The position numbers and the translations under genes are program-made. Under the pieces are notes generated by a model. The model had not been told where the DNA came from and did no database searches. It was given only the letters and a program-made list of their open reading frames with translations. From Nanobdellota archaeon (GTDB taxonomy: Archaea; Nanobdellota; Nanobdellia; SCGC-AAA011-G17; GW2011-AR17), in contig DUKS01000029.1 in NCBI GenBank assembly GCA_013329215.1, positions 426-45,700 on the forward strand: a stretch of 45,275 nt of DNA, read 5' to 3'. Positions 1-7,691 of the stretch are shown here, in pieces. Every line of letters begins with the position of its first letter. Position 1 is the stretch's first letter.

Positions 1-312
1 TAAAAGGGTTCGTGAGCTGGGTTAAGAACGTCGTGAGACAGTTTGTATGATATCTACTGGAGATGTAAATGGTCTGAGGGGAAGGATCGCGTAGTACGAG
101 AGGAACCGCGGACCGTGGCCACTGGTCCATCGGTTGTCCGACAGGGCAGGCCGAGCAGCTACGCCACAAGCCATAAATCCTGAAAGCATCTAAGGATGAA
201 AGGCGCCTCAAAAAGAGACCAAGAGTGCCTGAAGAACACAGGCTTGATAGGACTGGAGTGTAAGCACGAAGCTTCGGCGACGTGTTCAGCTCGCAGTTAC
301 TAAACTCTCGTT
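1..312 (+). rRNA. 23S ribosomal RNA, 3' end (partial)
   Basis: The window opens inside the last part of domain V/VI of large-subunit rRNA. The sarcin-ricin loop AGTACGAGAGGAACC lies at 93-107, and the preceding GTTCGTGAGCTGGGTT and CGTCGTGAGACAG stretches are conserved 23S segments. The 5' part lies outside the window. The exact 3' end cannot be read from sequence alone; I place it near 312, after the GTTACTAA stretch. No 5S gene or tRNA follows, so the rRNA genes appear unlinked downstream, as in many DPANN genomes. Confidence 0.95.
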
Positions 313-502
313 TTGATCTAGACTGCTTTGCCTATGCATGGCATTCCTTTTTTTACTAATTCTTATGCCATTCATGGGAACAGCGTGAGCTCTATTCGTA
401 GAAGGCGGAGCTCCGCTGTGAACTCTCTTACTCTTATGTGTTTCTTTGCACTGCTTTGCCTGCTCAGATACTTATTTAAGCGGATTTCGGCATTAAGGGA
501 TA
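313..502 (+). promoter_or_regulatory. rRNA trailer/terminator and MFS gene promoter
   Basis: Spacer of about 190 nt. It holds an inverted repeat ATGGCAT/ATGCCAT (338-344, 365-371) whose loop contains a T7 run (348-354), a plausible archaeal U-tract terminator or rRNA processing stem, and a 12-bp palindrome GCGGAGCTCCGC at 405-416. A TATA-like CTTATTTAAG at 471-480 lies about 25-30 nt before the ATG at 503, implying a leaderless or nearly leaderless transporter mRNA. The 117-aa ORF called across this spacer is not convincing. Confidence 0.5.
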
Positions 503-1693
503 ATGCTATTCAAAAAAGGCGAGCTGAAAGAATTGTGGCCCTTCTATTTATATTACTTGATTTTCGGGCTTTCATCCCTGATAATGCCTTTCATGATAAT
601 TTACTTCAGGGACCTGAATTTTTCATTCCTGCAAATTGCAATAATAATTTCAGGGTTCAGCATAGGGCAGTTTTTGTTTGAAGTGCCAACAGGTGCTTTT
701 GCAGATGGATTGAGCAGGAAAGTCTCGGTAATTATCGGCTTTCTGATGAATGCATTTGCAATCTTATTATTCCCATTGTTTGACAGCCCCTACGCCTTAT
801 TTGCGCTTTGGACATTTTCAGGGATAGGAATGAGCTTTATTAGCGGAGCAGAAGAAGCATGGGTTGTTGACAATCTTCATAAGGCAAAAAAGAAAGAGCT
901 GCAGCAGGAATATTTTATCAAAGCCGCAAGCATTGCTGCATTTGGGGCAATATTTGCTCCCCTGCTCGGCGCGCTTTTTGTCAAATCACATCCAATTAAG
1001 TGGCTTTGGCTTATTTTCGGGGCAGGATTTTTGATAAATGCAATAATCCTGTCTGTTTTTGCAAAGGAGCTTTACAAGCCGAAACGCGTCAGCTTTTTGA
1101 AAAGCCTTAAAGAGACGTTTAAGAACGGTGCAAAGGGGATAAAGTTTACATTTAGTCATAAGGTTATTCTGCTGCTGGTGTTAGGGGGGGCTTTTGCTAT
1201 TTTTATGGAATTTGCATCTGACGGCTGGCAGCCTCTTTTGGTTAATTTGTCAATGCCGAAATACGGGCTGGGCATTATGTTTTCTGTTGTGGCTGCTGTT
1301 TCAATGGTAGTGCCTTTTTTGTCAAGGCTTTTGCTTAGATTTAAGATAAAGAATGTGATAGCAATTACTATTTTATTAAATATGATTTTATTATTTTCAC
1401 TGATATTCCTATCCCCTCCAATGTTCATGGTTGCAGCTATAATCTTCGTATTTAACAATGGGATTTGGTATTTGAATAACCCGCTTTTGCAATCTTATCT
1501 TCATAAATTTATTCCTACAAAAATAAGGGCAACAGTTATTTCTACGAAAAGTATGTTCAATAAGCTGGTTATAATCTTAGGTTCGCTTGCAGCAGGCGTA
1601 TTGATGGACTATTTTGGTCCGCAAAAGGTAATTGCCTTTGGCGGCTTCTTTGGCATTTTTGCAATATGGTGCTATCTTAAGATAAAGGACTGA
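503..1693 (+). CDS. MFS transporter
   Basis: A 396-residue integral membrane protein, almost entirely hydrophobic, with about twelve predicted transmembrane helices, matching the size of the major facilitator superfamily. The segment FEVPTGAFADGLSRK (about residues 59-73) matches the conserved MFS loop between helices 2 and 3 (consensus G-x-x-x-D-R-x-G-R-R), here in the EVPTGxxADxxSRK form common in archaeal and bacterial drug- or sugar-exporter-like MFS proteins. A second, degenerate version may occur at the start of the second half. Substrate cannot be told from sequence. It follows the rRNA gene with its own TATA box and is followed by a separate promoter, so it is probably monocistronic. 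Confidence 0.85.
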   Translation: MLFKKGELKELWPFYLYYLIFGLSSLIMPFMIIYFRDLNFSFLQIAIIISGFSIGQFLFEVPTGAFADGLSRKVSVIIGFLMNAFAILLFPLFDSPYALFALWTFSGIGMSFISGAEEAWVVDNLHKAKKKELQQEYFIKAASIAAFGAIFAPLLGALFVKSHPIKWLWLIFGAGFLINAIILSVFAKELYKPKRVSFLKSLKETFKNGAKGIKFTFSHKVILLLVLGGAFAIFMEFASDGWQPLLVNLSMPKYGLGIMFSVVAAVSMVVPFLSRLLLRFKIKNVIAITILLNMILLFSLIFLSPPMFMVAAIIFVFNNGIWYLNNPLLQSYLHKFIPTKIRATVISTKSMFNKLVIILGSLAAGVLMDYFGPQKVIAFGGFFGIFAIWCYLKIKD

Positions 1694-1697
1694 TTCA

Positions 1698-1716
1698 CGC
1701 CGGCAGGCTGGCTTTC
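1698..1716. repeat. Dispersed GC-rich intergenic repeat, copy a
   Basis: CGCCGGCAGGCTGGCTTTC directly after the MFS stop codon. It resembles GC-rich segments in three other intergenic spaces of the window (5549-5567, 7585-7600, 26172-26191) and stands out against AT-rich surroundings. This is the most divergent copy. Confidence 0.4.
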
Positions 1717-1738
1717 TTATCGGCTTTTCTTCACAAAC

Positions 1739-1771
1739 GCTTATATATTACGAAATCATACTATTTGATTT
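1739..1771 (+). promoter_or_regulatory. TATA promoter of the beta-rich secreted protein gene
   Basis: CTTATATATTA at about 1740-1750 sits about 27 nt before the ATG at 1772. This spacing gives transcription start at or next to the start codon, a leaderless archaeal gene. Confidence 0.6.
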
Positions 1772-2572
1772 ATGACTCCCAAAACCCTTTTGGCGCTTTT
1801 GGCGTCTTCTGCTGTTCCTGCTTTGCCTTATGATGCTTATGCTGATGAAACAGCTGAAGCACCGATATGCGAAAGCCCGAAGGAAACAGAAATTGGCGCA
1901 AATGCCGGCTATGCAATGCTCAACGGGGAGTTCGGGAATACTGACGGAGCGCAGGTTAGGATTGGCGGCAATACATCGCTTTACACTTTTGGTAACGGGC
2001 AGCTGGTGCTTGACAGCAGTTTTATAACTGATTATTTTGGCTATGAAGGCAATGGCGTCCAAAAAGATTCCCTTACAGATGCTTACGCGCTTGTGATGTA
2101 CAACGGCTTTGAAGGCTACAGCGTTGGCGGCGGGATTAACCTTTTTTTCTTTGACGGCTCAGGTATGTACGCCTCTGGCCAGCCCATGGAGTTGACTGAT
2201 TATGCGATAGGCCCATCGCTTCGCGGCACAATCATTGCAGACCCTGTTAAGCTGGTTCTTGACTATTCGCTTGGCTTTGGCCAGTTGGGCAGCAACAGGG
2301 CTGACCTGGATTTCCTTTTAAAGAACAGGCTCGGGATAAACCTGGGCATTGGGTATGAAGGGTTTTCAGCTGATGTTTACACTGACCTTATCTTTAATTA
2401 TATGCCTTACAGCGAAGATTCCTCTTTTGAGCTTAAGTATGGCCTGCGCGTAGGATACGGGTTCATTGATTTCATGGCTGCCAATGCTTTTTACGAGCAT
2501 GCGGAATTTTACGGTATTGAGGCGAGGGACAGCGCAGATGCAGTTGGCGGCGGGTTCTCGCTGTTTTTCTGA
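1772..2572 (+). CDS. Secreted beta-rich protein, possible beta-barrel
   Basis: 266 residues. The N-terminus MTPKTLLALLASSAVPALPYDAYADE looks like a secretory signal with an AYA cleavage site near residue 25. The mature part shows no hydrophobic helix. Instead it has repeated short segments with alternating polar and aromatic/aliphatic residues separated by Gly/Asp/Asn turns (for example GAQVRIGGNTSLYTFG, FEGYSVGGGINLFFFDG, GLRVGYGFIDFMAANAFYE) and ends in GGGFSLFF. In Gram-negative bacteria such alternation plus a C-terminal Phe marks outer-membrane beta-barrels; in an archaeon this is unexpected, so the resemblance is structural only. I recognise no family. It has its own leaderless promoter and lies beside other envelope genes. 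It could also be a surface beta-sandwich or solenoid protein. Confidence 0.6.
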   Translation: MTPKTLLALLASSAVPALPYDAYADETAEAPICESPKETEIGANAGYAMLNGEFGNTDGAQVRIGGNTSLYTFGNGQLVLDSSFITDYFGYEGNGVQKDSLTDAYALVMYNGFEGYSVGGGINLFFFDGSGMYASGQPMELTDYAIGPSLRGTIIADPVKLVLDYSLGFGQLGSNRADLDFLLKNRLGINLGIGYEGFSADVYTDLIFNYMPYSEDSSFELKYGLRVGYGFIDFMAANAFYEHAEFYGIEARDSADAVGGGFSLFF

Positions 2573-2612
2573 TATTGCCTATATTATCTATTCTCACGTA
2601 GCAAAAATGCGA

Positions 2613-2712
2613 AAGCTTTATAAAGTAAGGGCAAATCAGGCAATACAAGGCATTGCCACTAATGTTCCAGGCCTCTCTTCGCCTGGCTCGAGAGGCATAC
2701 GGGGGTTGTAAC
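2613..2712 (+). promoter_or_regulatory. Promoter and structured 5' leader of the surface protein gene
   Basis: TATA-like CTTTATAAAG at about 2615-2624, followed by a leader of roughly 70 nt with two tandem hairpins: GGCAAT/ATTGCC (2639-2644 with 2652-2657) and GCCTCTC/GAGAGGC (2671-2677 with 2690-2696). GGGGG at 2701-2705 is the likely ribosome binding site before ATG 2713. Two consecutive perfect stems suggest a folded leader with a stabilising or regulatory role. Confidence 0.45.
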
Positions 2713-3948
2713 ATGAAACGAATAGTACTGATATTGGTCTTACCGATAGTGTTTTTTATAATGCTGAATGCTGTTTTTGCAGCTGATTATTCTATTGACA
2801 AGGTTAAAATCAACGGCATGGAAGCGGGCTCTGAACAGATTGCCCTGCAGATTGGAAGCACTGTGCAGGTTGATGTTGTTGTTGAAGGGCTGGGAGCAAA
2901 AAAAGACGTCAAGGCAAAGGCATGGATTGGCGGCTATGAATATGAGGATATCATAGCTGAAACAGAACTGTTTGAAGTCAGGAGCGGAATAACTTACAGG
3001 AAAGAGCTTTCGCTTGAGCTTCCGAGGGACATGGAAGTTACTGAAAATCACACTTATGCGCTTCACGTTGAAGTCAGGGACAGAAACAATTACATTGAAA
3101 GGACATTCACTGTTTTTCTTGAGCCGAAAAGGCACGATGTGAACATACAGGATGTTATTGTCAGGCCGTCAACAATGACAGAGGCAGGCAAGACAATAGG
3201 GGTGCAGGCAAGGATTGAGAATTTCGGCGAAAAGACAGAGAAGAACATAAAAGTGGAAGTGTTTTTGCCGCAGTTTGGCGCTTCTTCAAGCACTTACATT
3301 GACTCGCTTGACCCGTATGAAGGCGAAGACACAACAGAAAGCACAAGCTTCATGATGCTTACAATACCTTCTGACCTGCCGACAGGGGATTACCAGCTTA
3401 AGGTCAAGGCAACTTATGCTTCAGGCCACAGCGAGGTTACTGCAACAAGGAACATTTATGTCAAGGGAAAGGATGCCGATGAAACATTTGCAGAAGATCT
3501 TGCAAGGGAATCAATAGCGTCTATCACATTAAAGAAACAGCTTTTGGTTGGCCAGATTTCGCAGTTCAAGGTTGCTGTTGCAAACATAGGCAGCGCAAAG
3601 AAAACATATTCAGTTGACATACCCAATCTTTCATGGGCAACATTTGACATCAGCCCTGCAAAGCTCGAGCTTTCGCCAGGGGATGCAAGTGAGTTTGTTG
3701 TGCGGGTTCTTCCGTCTGTTGTGGGCGTGCAGCAGGTAACAGTGAAGGTTAAGGAAGGCAGTTCAATAATCAAGGAAGATTCAGTCGGGCTTGAGGTTGT
3801 AAAGCCTGAAGAGCAAAGCAAGACAATGGAAAAGCTGAATACAGCACTGAAAGGCGTGAACGGAAAAGTCATACTGCTGGTGCTTTTGGGTGTTTTGGTG
3901 CTTGCGCTCTTAATAGCATTCATAGCAGGGACGAGACCGAAGTATTAG
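2713..3948 (+). CDS. Membrane-anchored S-layer-type protein (COG1361-like)
   Basis: The ORF track starts at 2653, but ATG 2713 is better: it gives a clean signal peptide (MKRIVLILVLPIVFFIMLNAVFA, cleavage near residue 23) and has GGGGG just upstream. The 411-residue product has a long extracellular beta-sandwich region with CARDB/COG1361-like repeats: one near residues 23-140 and a clear one at about 143-250 (DVNIQDVIVRPSTMTEAGKT, then ARIENFGEKTEKNIKVEVF). A third domain (about 270-365, ISQFKVAVANIGSAKKTYSV) resembles NEW3/COG1470-type modules. One C-terminal helix (VILLVLLGVLVLALLIAFIAG) is followed by RPKY. This is the usual layout of DPANN cell-surface proteins. The following lipoprotein gene may be co-transcribed. 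Confidence 0.75.
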   Translation: MKRIVLILVLPIVFFIMLNAVFAADYSIDKVKINGMEAGSEQIALQIGSTVQVDVVVEGLGAKKDVKAKAWIGGYEYEDIIAETELFEVRSGITYRKELSLELPRDMEVTENHTYALHVEVRDRNNYIERTFTVFLEPKRHDVNIQDVIVRPSTMTEAGKTIGVQARIENFGEKTEKNIKVEVFLPQFGASSSTYIDSLDPYEGEDTTESTSFMMLTIPSDLPTGDYQLKVKATYASGHSEVTATRNIYVKGKDADETFAEDLARESIASITLKKQLLVGQISQFKVAVANIGSAKKTYSVDIPNLSWATFDISPAKLELSPGDASEFVVRVLPSVVGVQQVTVKVKEGSSIIKEDSVGLEVVKPEEQSKTMEKLNTALKGVNGKVILLVLLGVLVLALLIAFIAGTRPKY

Positions 3949-3967
3949 CGTGGCAAGTAGCTAGTGG

Positions 3968-4044
3968 CTATTGGCCGGCAATAGATAGTAAGGAGGCAAA
4001 GCAGAACTTTTGTTCTGGGCCTCCTTTCGTAAACTCAGGAGGCA
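3968..4044 (+). promoter_or_regulatory. Two-hairpin leader able to mask the ribosome binding site
   Basis: Hairpin A: CTATTG/CAATAG with a GCCGG loop (3968-3984). Hairpin B: AAGGAGGC pairs with GCCTCCTT, with an inner CAGAAC/GTTCTG stem (3990-4027). The RBS of the next gene, AGGAGGC at 4038-4044, repeats the left arm of hairpin B, so GCCTCCT (4019-4025) can pair with either the upstream copy or the true RBS. This is the geometry of a translational switch; a terminator (stem then CTTTCG) is the alternative. Confidence 0.5.
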
Positions 4045-4050
4045 AACAAA

Positions 4051-4497
4051 ATGAGAACACTTGCAGAATTAGCGTGTATCGCTTCTTTGGGATTAGCCGC
4101 TGGATGCGGCGATGACACTTATATTCCTGCTGATGCAGACACAACAGAGGAAACAGCAGCGGGCTTCACGTTTGAAGGAAAAGCAGCCTACTGCGTAAGC
4201 CACAGGGATGAGATGTCAACATGCGTTCATCCATATGCTGACCTGCTGATATGGGGAGGCAATGGCGTCTCAAAGGCATGGGCCAATGCTTACAGGGATG
4301 GCGAGGCTCCTGTAAAAATTTCTGAAAGGGCAGCAGACGGCAATCCAATGCATTATGCGATTGACACTGACCTCTGTATACGGGGCAGCGTGAATGGCGT
4401 AGGCATCACTGCAGAAGACAGCGAAGGCGGGCAGGGCGCATACCCAGTTGAAGAAGTTGATTGCGAAACACTTGACGCAATGATTGCAGGGCCGTAA
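4051..4497 (+). CDS. Small secreted lipoprotein
   Basis: 148 residues. The N-terminus ends in the lipobox LAAGC (Cys19), so the mature protein should carry lipid on Cys19 and sit on the outside of the membrane. The acidic linker after it (GDDTYIPADADTTEETAAG) is typical of surface lipoproteins. The rest is a small domain with four cysteines (CVSHRDEMSTC, LC, DC) that could form two disulfides. I recognise no family. A strong Shine-Dalgarno (CAGGAGGC) sits 7 nt before ATG. The switch-like leader in front of it and the 100-nt gap to the surface protein gene suggest independently tuned translation in a shared transcript. Confidence 0.65.
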   Translation: MRTLAELACIASLGLAAGCGDDTYIPADADTTEETAAGFTFEGKAAYCVSHRDEMSTCVHPYADLLIWGGNGVSKAWANAYRDGEAPVKISERAADGNPMHYAIDTDLCIRGSVNGVGITAEDSEGGQGAYPVEEVDCETLDAMIAGP

Positions 4498-4506
4498 TCT
4501 TCTATT

Positions 4507-5511
4507 TTATCTGTTTTTCAACAGTTCAAGAAATAATTCCAGGTCATTCTTCTCGAGCGTAAAACCGCCTGCTTTCTCATGGCCGCCGCCGATGAATGTC
4601 TTTATGTCTTTTTCAAATCCCTCTAGGAATTTGCCTGCGTCAAAATCCAAATTATCATGCACGCGCATGCTGCCAATCACTAAATGCTCTACAATGTTCA
4701 TCACAATAATAGGCCTTTCTGGCTTTATCAGCTTTGCAGCAAGAACACCCTGTATGTTCCTTGGCTCTGCAATGATGGCGCAGTCCACTTTGCCTATCTG
4801 CTTTACCTCAGGCTGCTTGCTGTAGTCGTTCTTAAGCATCGCCTTGTACTGCTGCAGCTGTACAGCCAGCGGATGCCTTATGTTTGTGAATGGCTCATAT
4901 GAATCAATACTTTTCAGCAGCTCAAGCGGTATGTCGCCGCTCCAGTTTATCCTTTTGCCTGTGTTCAGCGCGGACACGTGCCTTTCTATTTCAAGAAAAT
5001 ATCCTTCATTGAAATGGCTTTCCTGCTTCTGCATCATGTCAGGCATTGCTTCCATCGCATTGCTTAGCAGCGGCTCCGGTATCGCGTCCCTCTTGCCCCC
5101 ATCGCCAAAATAGCCGACCAGCGTGAGGAACAAAACATACGGGTCTTTGCTGTTTTGCATCAGGCGGTTATAAATCAGTGTTGTTGTTGACACTTCTTTT
5201 TCATCATGTATCACAATGTCAAACTTTTCTGCATTGCTGAACGGGTGGTGGTCGATTAATGCAATCACCCTGCCCTTGCCTGCAATATCCGGAGACGGCT
5301 GGATGTCAGTGCATATTACCACTTCAGCCTCTTTCTCAATATCTTGATCTTCTATAAGAAAAGGCATTCCTTTTGTCTTTGTCCTTACTGTTAATGCATG
5401 CGGCTTCAGTAGATGGTATATTAACGCTGCAGAGCACACGCCGTCGGCGTCCCAGTGCGAGCAAATCTGCACATGCCTGCCTTTGCAGACCTCAATCAAA
5501 GTGTGTTGCAT
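4507..5511 (-). CDS. DHH/DHHA1 family phosphoesterase (RecJ-like)
   Basis: 334 residues. The DHH domain carries the metal motifs SHWDADGVCSA (Asp21/Asp23), a CTDIQPS segment and LIDHHPF. The C-terminal DHHA1 domain has the substrate-binding GGGHEKAGG motif near residue 310. This full set of motifs belongs to Mn-dependent RecJ/NrnA-like nucleases and nano-RNases. The archaeal GINS-associated nuclease (GAN) is usually longer, so this may be a shorter RecJ-like exonuclease or an oligonucleotide phosphoesterase. A GINS gene is present 5 kb away. It is convergent with the lipoprotein gene, with 9 nt between stop codons. Confidence 0.85.
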   Translation of the reverse strand: MQHTLIEVCKGRHVQICSHWDADGVCSAALIYHLLKPHALTVRTKTKGMPFLIEDQDIEKEAEVVICTDIQPSPDIAGKGRVIALIDHHPFSNAEKFDIVIHDEKEVSTTTLIYNRLMQNSKDPYVLFLTLVGYFGDGGKRDAIPEPLLSNAMEAMPDMMQKQESHFNEGYFLEIERHVSALNTGKRINWSGDIPLELLKSIDSYEPFTNIRHPLAVQLQQYKAMLKNDYSKQPEVKQIGKVDCAIIAEPRNIQGVLAAKLIKPERPIIVMNIVEHLVIGSMRVHDNLDFDAGKFLEGFEKDIKTFIGGGHEKAGGFTLEKNDLELFLELLKNR

Positions 5512-5548
5512 GCGATAAAATAGATAGTGATGATATATAAAAGTATAG

Positions 5549-5567
5549 GAAGGCCGGCCCCCGGCAG
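5549..5567. repeat. Dispersed GC-rich intergenic repeat, copy b
   Basis: On the minus strand this reads TGCCGGGGGCCGGCCTTCC and matches copy d (26172-26190) at 17 of 19 positions. It lies in the spacer between endonuclease III and the DHH gene, upstream of the DHH TATA region (TGATATATAA, 5530-5539). Confidence 0.5.
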
Positions 5568-5626
5568 AAAAGAAACAACTCTCTTCTTCTAAAACACTTA
5601 AGCCATTGAAGCTTAGCGGAGCTCGG

Positions 5627-6262
5627 CTATCTCCTATTCTCTACGCCAACTCTCTTGCAGAATTTCTTTATAACGCACTTAGAGCAGAACGGGCTTATGG
5701 GCACGCATACCTGCTGGCCATGCTTTACAAGCAGCTCATTGAGGCCTATCCAGTATTTTTTGGGGATAATCAGCATAAGCACTTTTTCAGTTTCTTCAGG
5801 CGTTTTTGTCTTTACCCACCCGAGCCTGTTTGCAATCCTGTGGCAGTGCGTGTCTATCGGCAGTGCAGGGATATTGAATGCGTGCGTCAATACAATCCCT
5901 GCTGTTTTCCTGCCAACACCCCTGATTTTCAAAAGCTCTTCATAGGTATTTGGGACTTTTCCATCGAAATTGTCAAGCAGGTATTTGCTTATTTCCTTTA
6001 TTCTCCGTGCCTTTGTTATGTAGAAGCCTGACGGGTAGATTGCTTTTTCTATTGTTTTTATAGGAATAGCGAGCATGGCTTTTGGATTGTTTGCCAATTT
6101 TAATAATCTCTTTGCAGCAGGGTAAGTGACTTCATCCTTTGTGCGCTGGCTTAATACGCAGCTTATGAGAACATAGAACGCGCCGTAGTGATGGTCCTTT
6201 GAGAGGAAAAACGTATTCTCATATTGCTTCATCAGCAGCATAATTGCCTGCTCGGTTTGCAT
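5627..6262 (-). CDS. nth: Endonuclease III (DNA glycosylase/AP lyase)
   Basis: 211 residues, normal length for Nth. Removes oxidised pyrimidines in base excision repair and cleaves the abasic site. The helix-hairpin-helix is IRGVGRKTAG with catalytic Lys119; the catalytic Asp137 lies in PIDTHCHRIANRLGW. The C-terminal [4Fe-4S] motif is complete (Cys186-x6-Cys193-x2-Cys196-x5-Cys202). Its ATG overlaps the stop of the upstream methyltransferase by one base (TAATG), so the two are translationally coupled. Confidence 0.95.
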   Translation of the reverse strand: MQTEQAIMLLMKQYENTFFLSKDHHYGAFYVLISCVLSQRTKDEVTYPAAKRLLKLANNPKAMLAIPIKTIEKAIYPSGFYITKARRIKEISKYLLDNFDGKVPNTYEELLKIRGVGRKTAGIVLTHAFNIPALPIDTHCHRIANRLGWVKTKTPEETEKVLMLIIPKKYWIGLNELLVKHGQQVCVPISPFCSKCVIKKFCKRVGVENRR

Positions 6263-7173
6263 TATTTCACTTTCCTGAACTTCGCAACAAAGAACCCTTC
6301 TGTGTCATTGTCCTGCGGCCAAAGCCTTAGGCACTTCTGGACTTCTGAAGAATACTGCCTGCCCTCAAACTCATCAACGCATTTCCCGTGCTTTATGCCC
6401 ATGTTTATTTTTTCAAGCTTTGCATCAGCATGGTTTTCCAAAAGCCAGCTCACGACGCCTTCATCCTCTTCAGGCTCAAGCGTGCATGTGCTGTACACAA
6501 GCGTGCCGTCTTCTTTCAGGCAATTGAATGCAGTGCCCAAGAGCTGCCTCTGTACGCCTGACATCTTCCTTGAAAAGCCCGGATTCCATATCTCTATTGT
6601 CCTGAATGATTTGCGTATAGTGCCTATTCCTGAGCATGGGGCGTCAACAAGGATTTTGTCAAACTGCAAATCCTTAAACCATCTGCCTTCCATCAATGTG
6701 AAAACAGCATTCTTCACGCCGCACCTCTGGAGGTTGAAGCCGAGCGGCTTGAGCCTTGAAAGGTTGTTGTCGTTTGCTATTATCAATCCTGTGTTGTTCA
6801 TAATTGCAGCAATCTGCGATGTCTTTGAGCCCGGCGATGCGCACATGTCAAGCACCATTTCGTCTTCCTTTGGCTGCAGCACAAGCGGCGGTATCATTGA
6901 CGCGGCTCCCTGCACATACATGTAGCCGAGGAAATGCTCCGGAAGGTTTCCAATGCCGTAACCGTCTGCCCAGAACCCTTCCCTGCACCATGGAACCTGG
7001 TTCAGCCTTAACTTGCCATCCATTCTTGCCTTGAAATCCTCTACGCTGCACTTGAGTGTATTTACTCTTAAGGATTTTCTCAGCGGCTTTACTGAAATGC
7101 CAAGAAATGCATCTATGTCAGTAAGCTGCCTGTAGCGCTCTATGAACTTTTCTTTCCACTCGGGGTTTGCCAT
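6262..7173 (-). CDS. NOL1/NOP2/Sun-family RNA m5C methyltransferase
   Basis: 303 residues. Uses SAM to make 5-methylcytosine in tRNA or rRNA. SAM-binding motif I is LDMCASPGSKT (about residues 109-118). Motif IV VDAPCSGIGTIRKS carries Cys180, and motif VI YSTCTLEPEE carries the catalytic Cys230; both cysteines are required in this family. An N-terminal RNA-binding segment (LRVNTLKCS) precedes them. There is no PUA domain, so it is the short archaeal form. Target (tRNA versus 23S rRNA) is not determinable. First gene of a two-gene operon with nth; a TATA-like element lies in the short spacer shared with the divergent gene at 7227. Confidence 0.92.
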   Translation of the reverse strand: MANPEWKEKFIERYRQLTDIDAFLGISVKPLRKSLRVNTLKCSVEDFKARMDGKLRLNQVPWCREGFWADGYGIGNLPEHFLGYMYVQGAASMIPPLVLQPKEDEMVLDMCASPGSKTSQIAAIMNNTGLIIANDNNLSRLKPLGFNLQRCGVKNAVFTLMEGRWFKDLQFDKILVDAPCSGIGTIRKSFRTIEIWNPGFSRKMSGVQRQLLGTAFNCLKEDGTLVYSTCTLEPEEDEGVVSWLLENHADAKLEKINMGIKHGKCVDEFEGRQYSSEVQKCLRLWPQDNDTEGFFVAKFRKVK

Positions 7174-7194
7174 ATTTCTTTGTCTATTAGTTAG

Positions 7195-7202
7195 CTTTAT
7201 AA
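7195..7202 (+). promoter_or_regulatory. TATA box for the 110-aa gene
   Basis: TTTATAAA ending about 25 nt ahead of ATG 7227 in the 53-nt divergent spacer; predicts a leaderless transcript. Confidence 0.5.
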
Positions 7203-7226
7203 AGATAATGCTATTCTTAAACAGCT

Positions 7227-7559
7227 ATGTTCCACCCGGGAAAAGTCAGCGTTGTATTCAGGGCAAAAGACAAGGATGTCCATGCCGCGGATGATACTAC
7301 GCAGGCTCTTGTTGAAATGTGGGACGACAACCTGTTTACATGCATGGTTGACCCCAAGATAGCCCCTAAGCTTAAGGAGGGAGACACAGTGCTCGTTGAC
7401 TACAGGCCTGTTTCTGAAAGAAGCGCTGTGCCAAGGCAGGCTGTTTCAAAGATAGTCTACAAGAAAAAAGCTGCGCAGCTGTGGGAGCAGTACGCTGAGT
7501 ACAAAAGGCAGAGAAAGCAGGAAGTTGCCAAGAGCCAGCAGAAAACATATATGGGATAG
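7227..7559 (+). CDS. Small conserved-looking protein of unknown function
   Basis: 110 residues. The first 75 residues are beta-rich with regular hydrophobic alternation (VSVVFRAKDK, LFTCMVDPKIAPKLKEGDTVLVDYRPVS). The KEGDTVLVDY segment is reminiscent of small OB- or SH3-like barrels that bind nucleic acid. The last 35 residues are a highly charged helix (EQYAEYKRQRKQEVAKSQQKTY). I do not recognise a family; a nucleic-acid-binding role is an inference from fold-like pattern and charge. Codon use resembles its neighbours. Own TATA box, so probably monocistronic. Confidence 0.65.
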   Translation: MFHPGKVSVVFRAKDKDVHAADDTTQALVEMWDDNLFTCMVDPKIAPKLKEGDTVLVDYRPVSERSAVPRQAVSKIVYKKKAAQLWEQYAEYKRQRKQEVAKSQQKTYMG

Positions 7560-7584
7560 TTGTTAGTTATTAGCTTGTGAGAGA

Positions 7585-7600
7585 GCCCGCCTCCGGCAGA
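7585..7600. repeat. Dispersed GC-rich intergenic repeat, copy c
   Basis: GCCCGCCTCCGGCAGA just after the 110-aa gene. The minus strand reads TCTGCCGGAGGCGGGC, sharing the TGCCGG-R-GGC core with copies b and d. Confidence 0.45.
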
Positions 7601-7635
7601 AATTTATTGATTGTCTATTTAATTAACATTAAAAA

Positions 7636-7682
7636 ACTGCGCCGGCCGGTGTCCGCACTTGGGACCGTCCGGCTGCGCTCGT
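7636..7682. other. GC-rich element next to tRNA-Gly repeating the tRNA 3' end
   Basis: ACTGCGCCGGCCGG (from about 7636) differs at one base from ACTGCGCCGACCGG at the 3' end of the adjacent tRNA-Gly. Between the two copies lies a GC-rich stretch with a small hairpin (GGTGTCC/GGGACC). It is either a partial duplication of the tRNA end, such as an integration remnant, or a structured spacer. Confidence 0.35.
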
Positions 7683-7691
7683 AAAACTCAC

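Noticed and set aside
328-681. 117-aa ORF after the 23S gene
   Set aside because: It overlaps the rRNA trailer and the start of the MFS gene, has no RBS, and the sequence is not protein-like.
4507-5511. Naming as GAN (GINS-associated nuclease)
   Set aside because: The protein is shorter than known archaeal GAN and not linked to the GINS gene in an operon; RecJ-like DHH phosphoesterase is the safer call.
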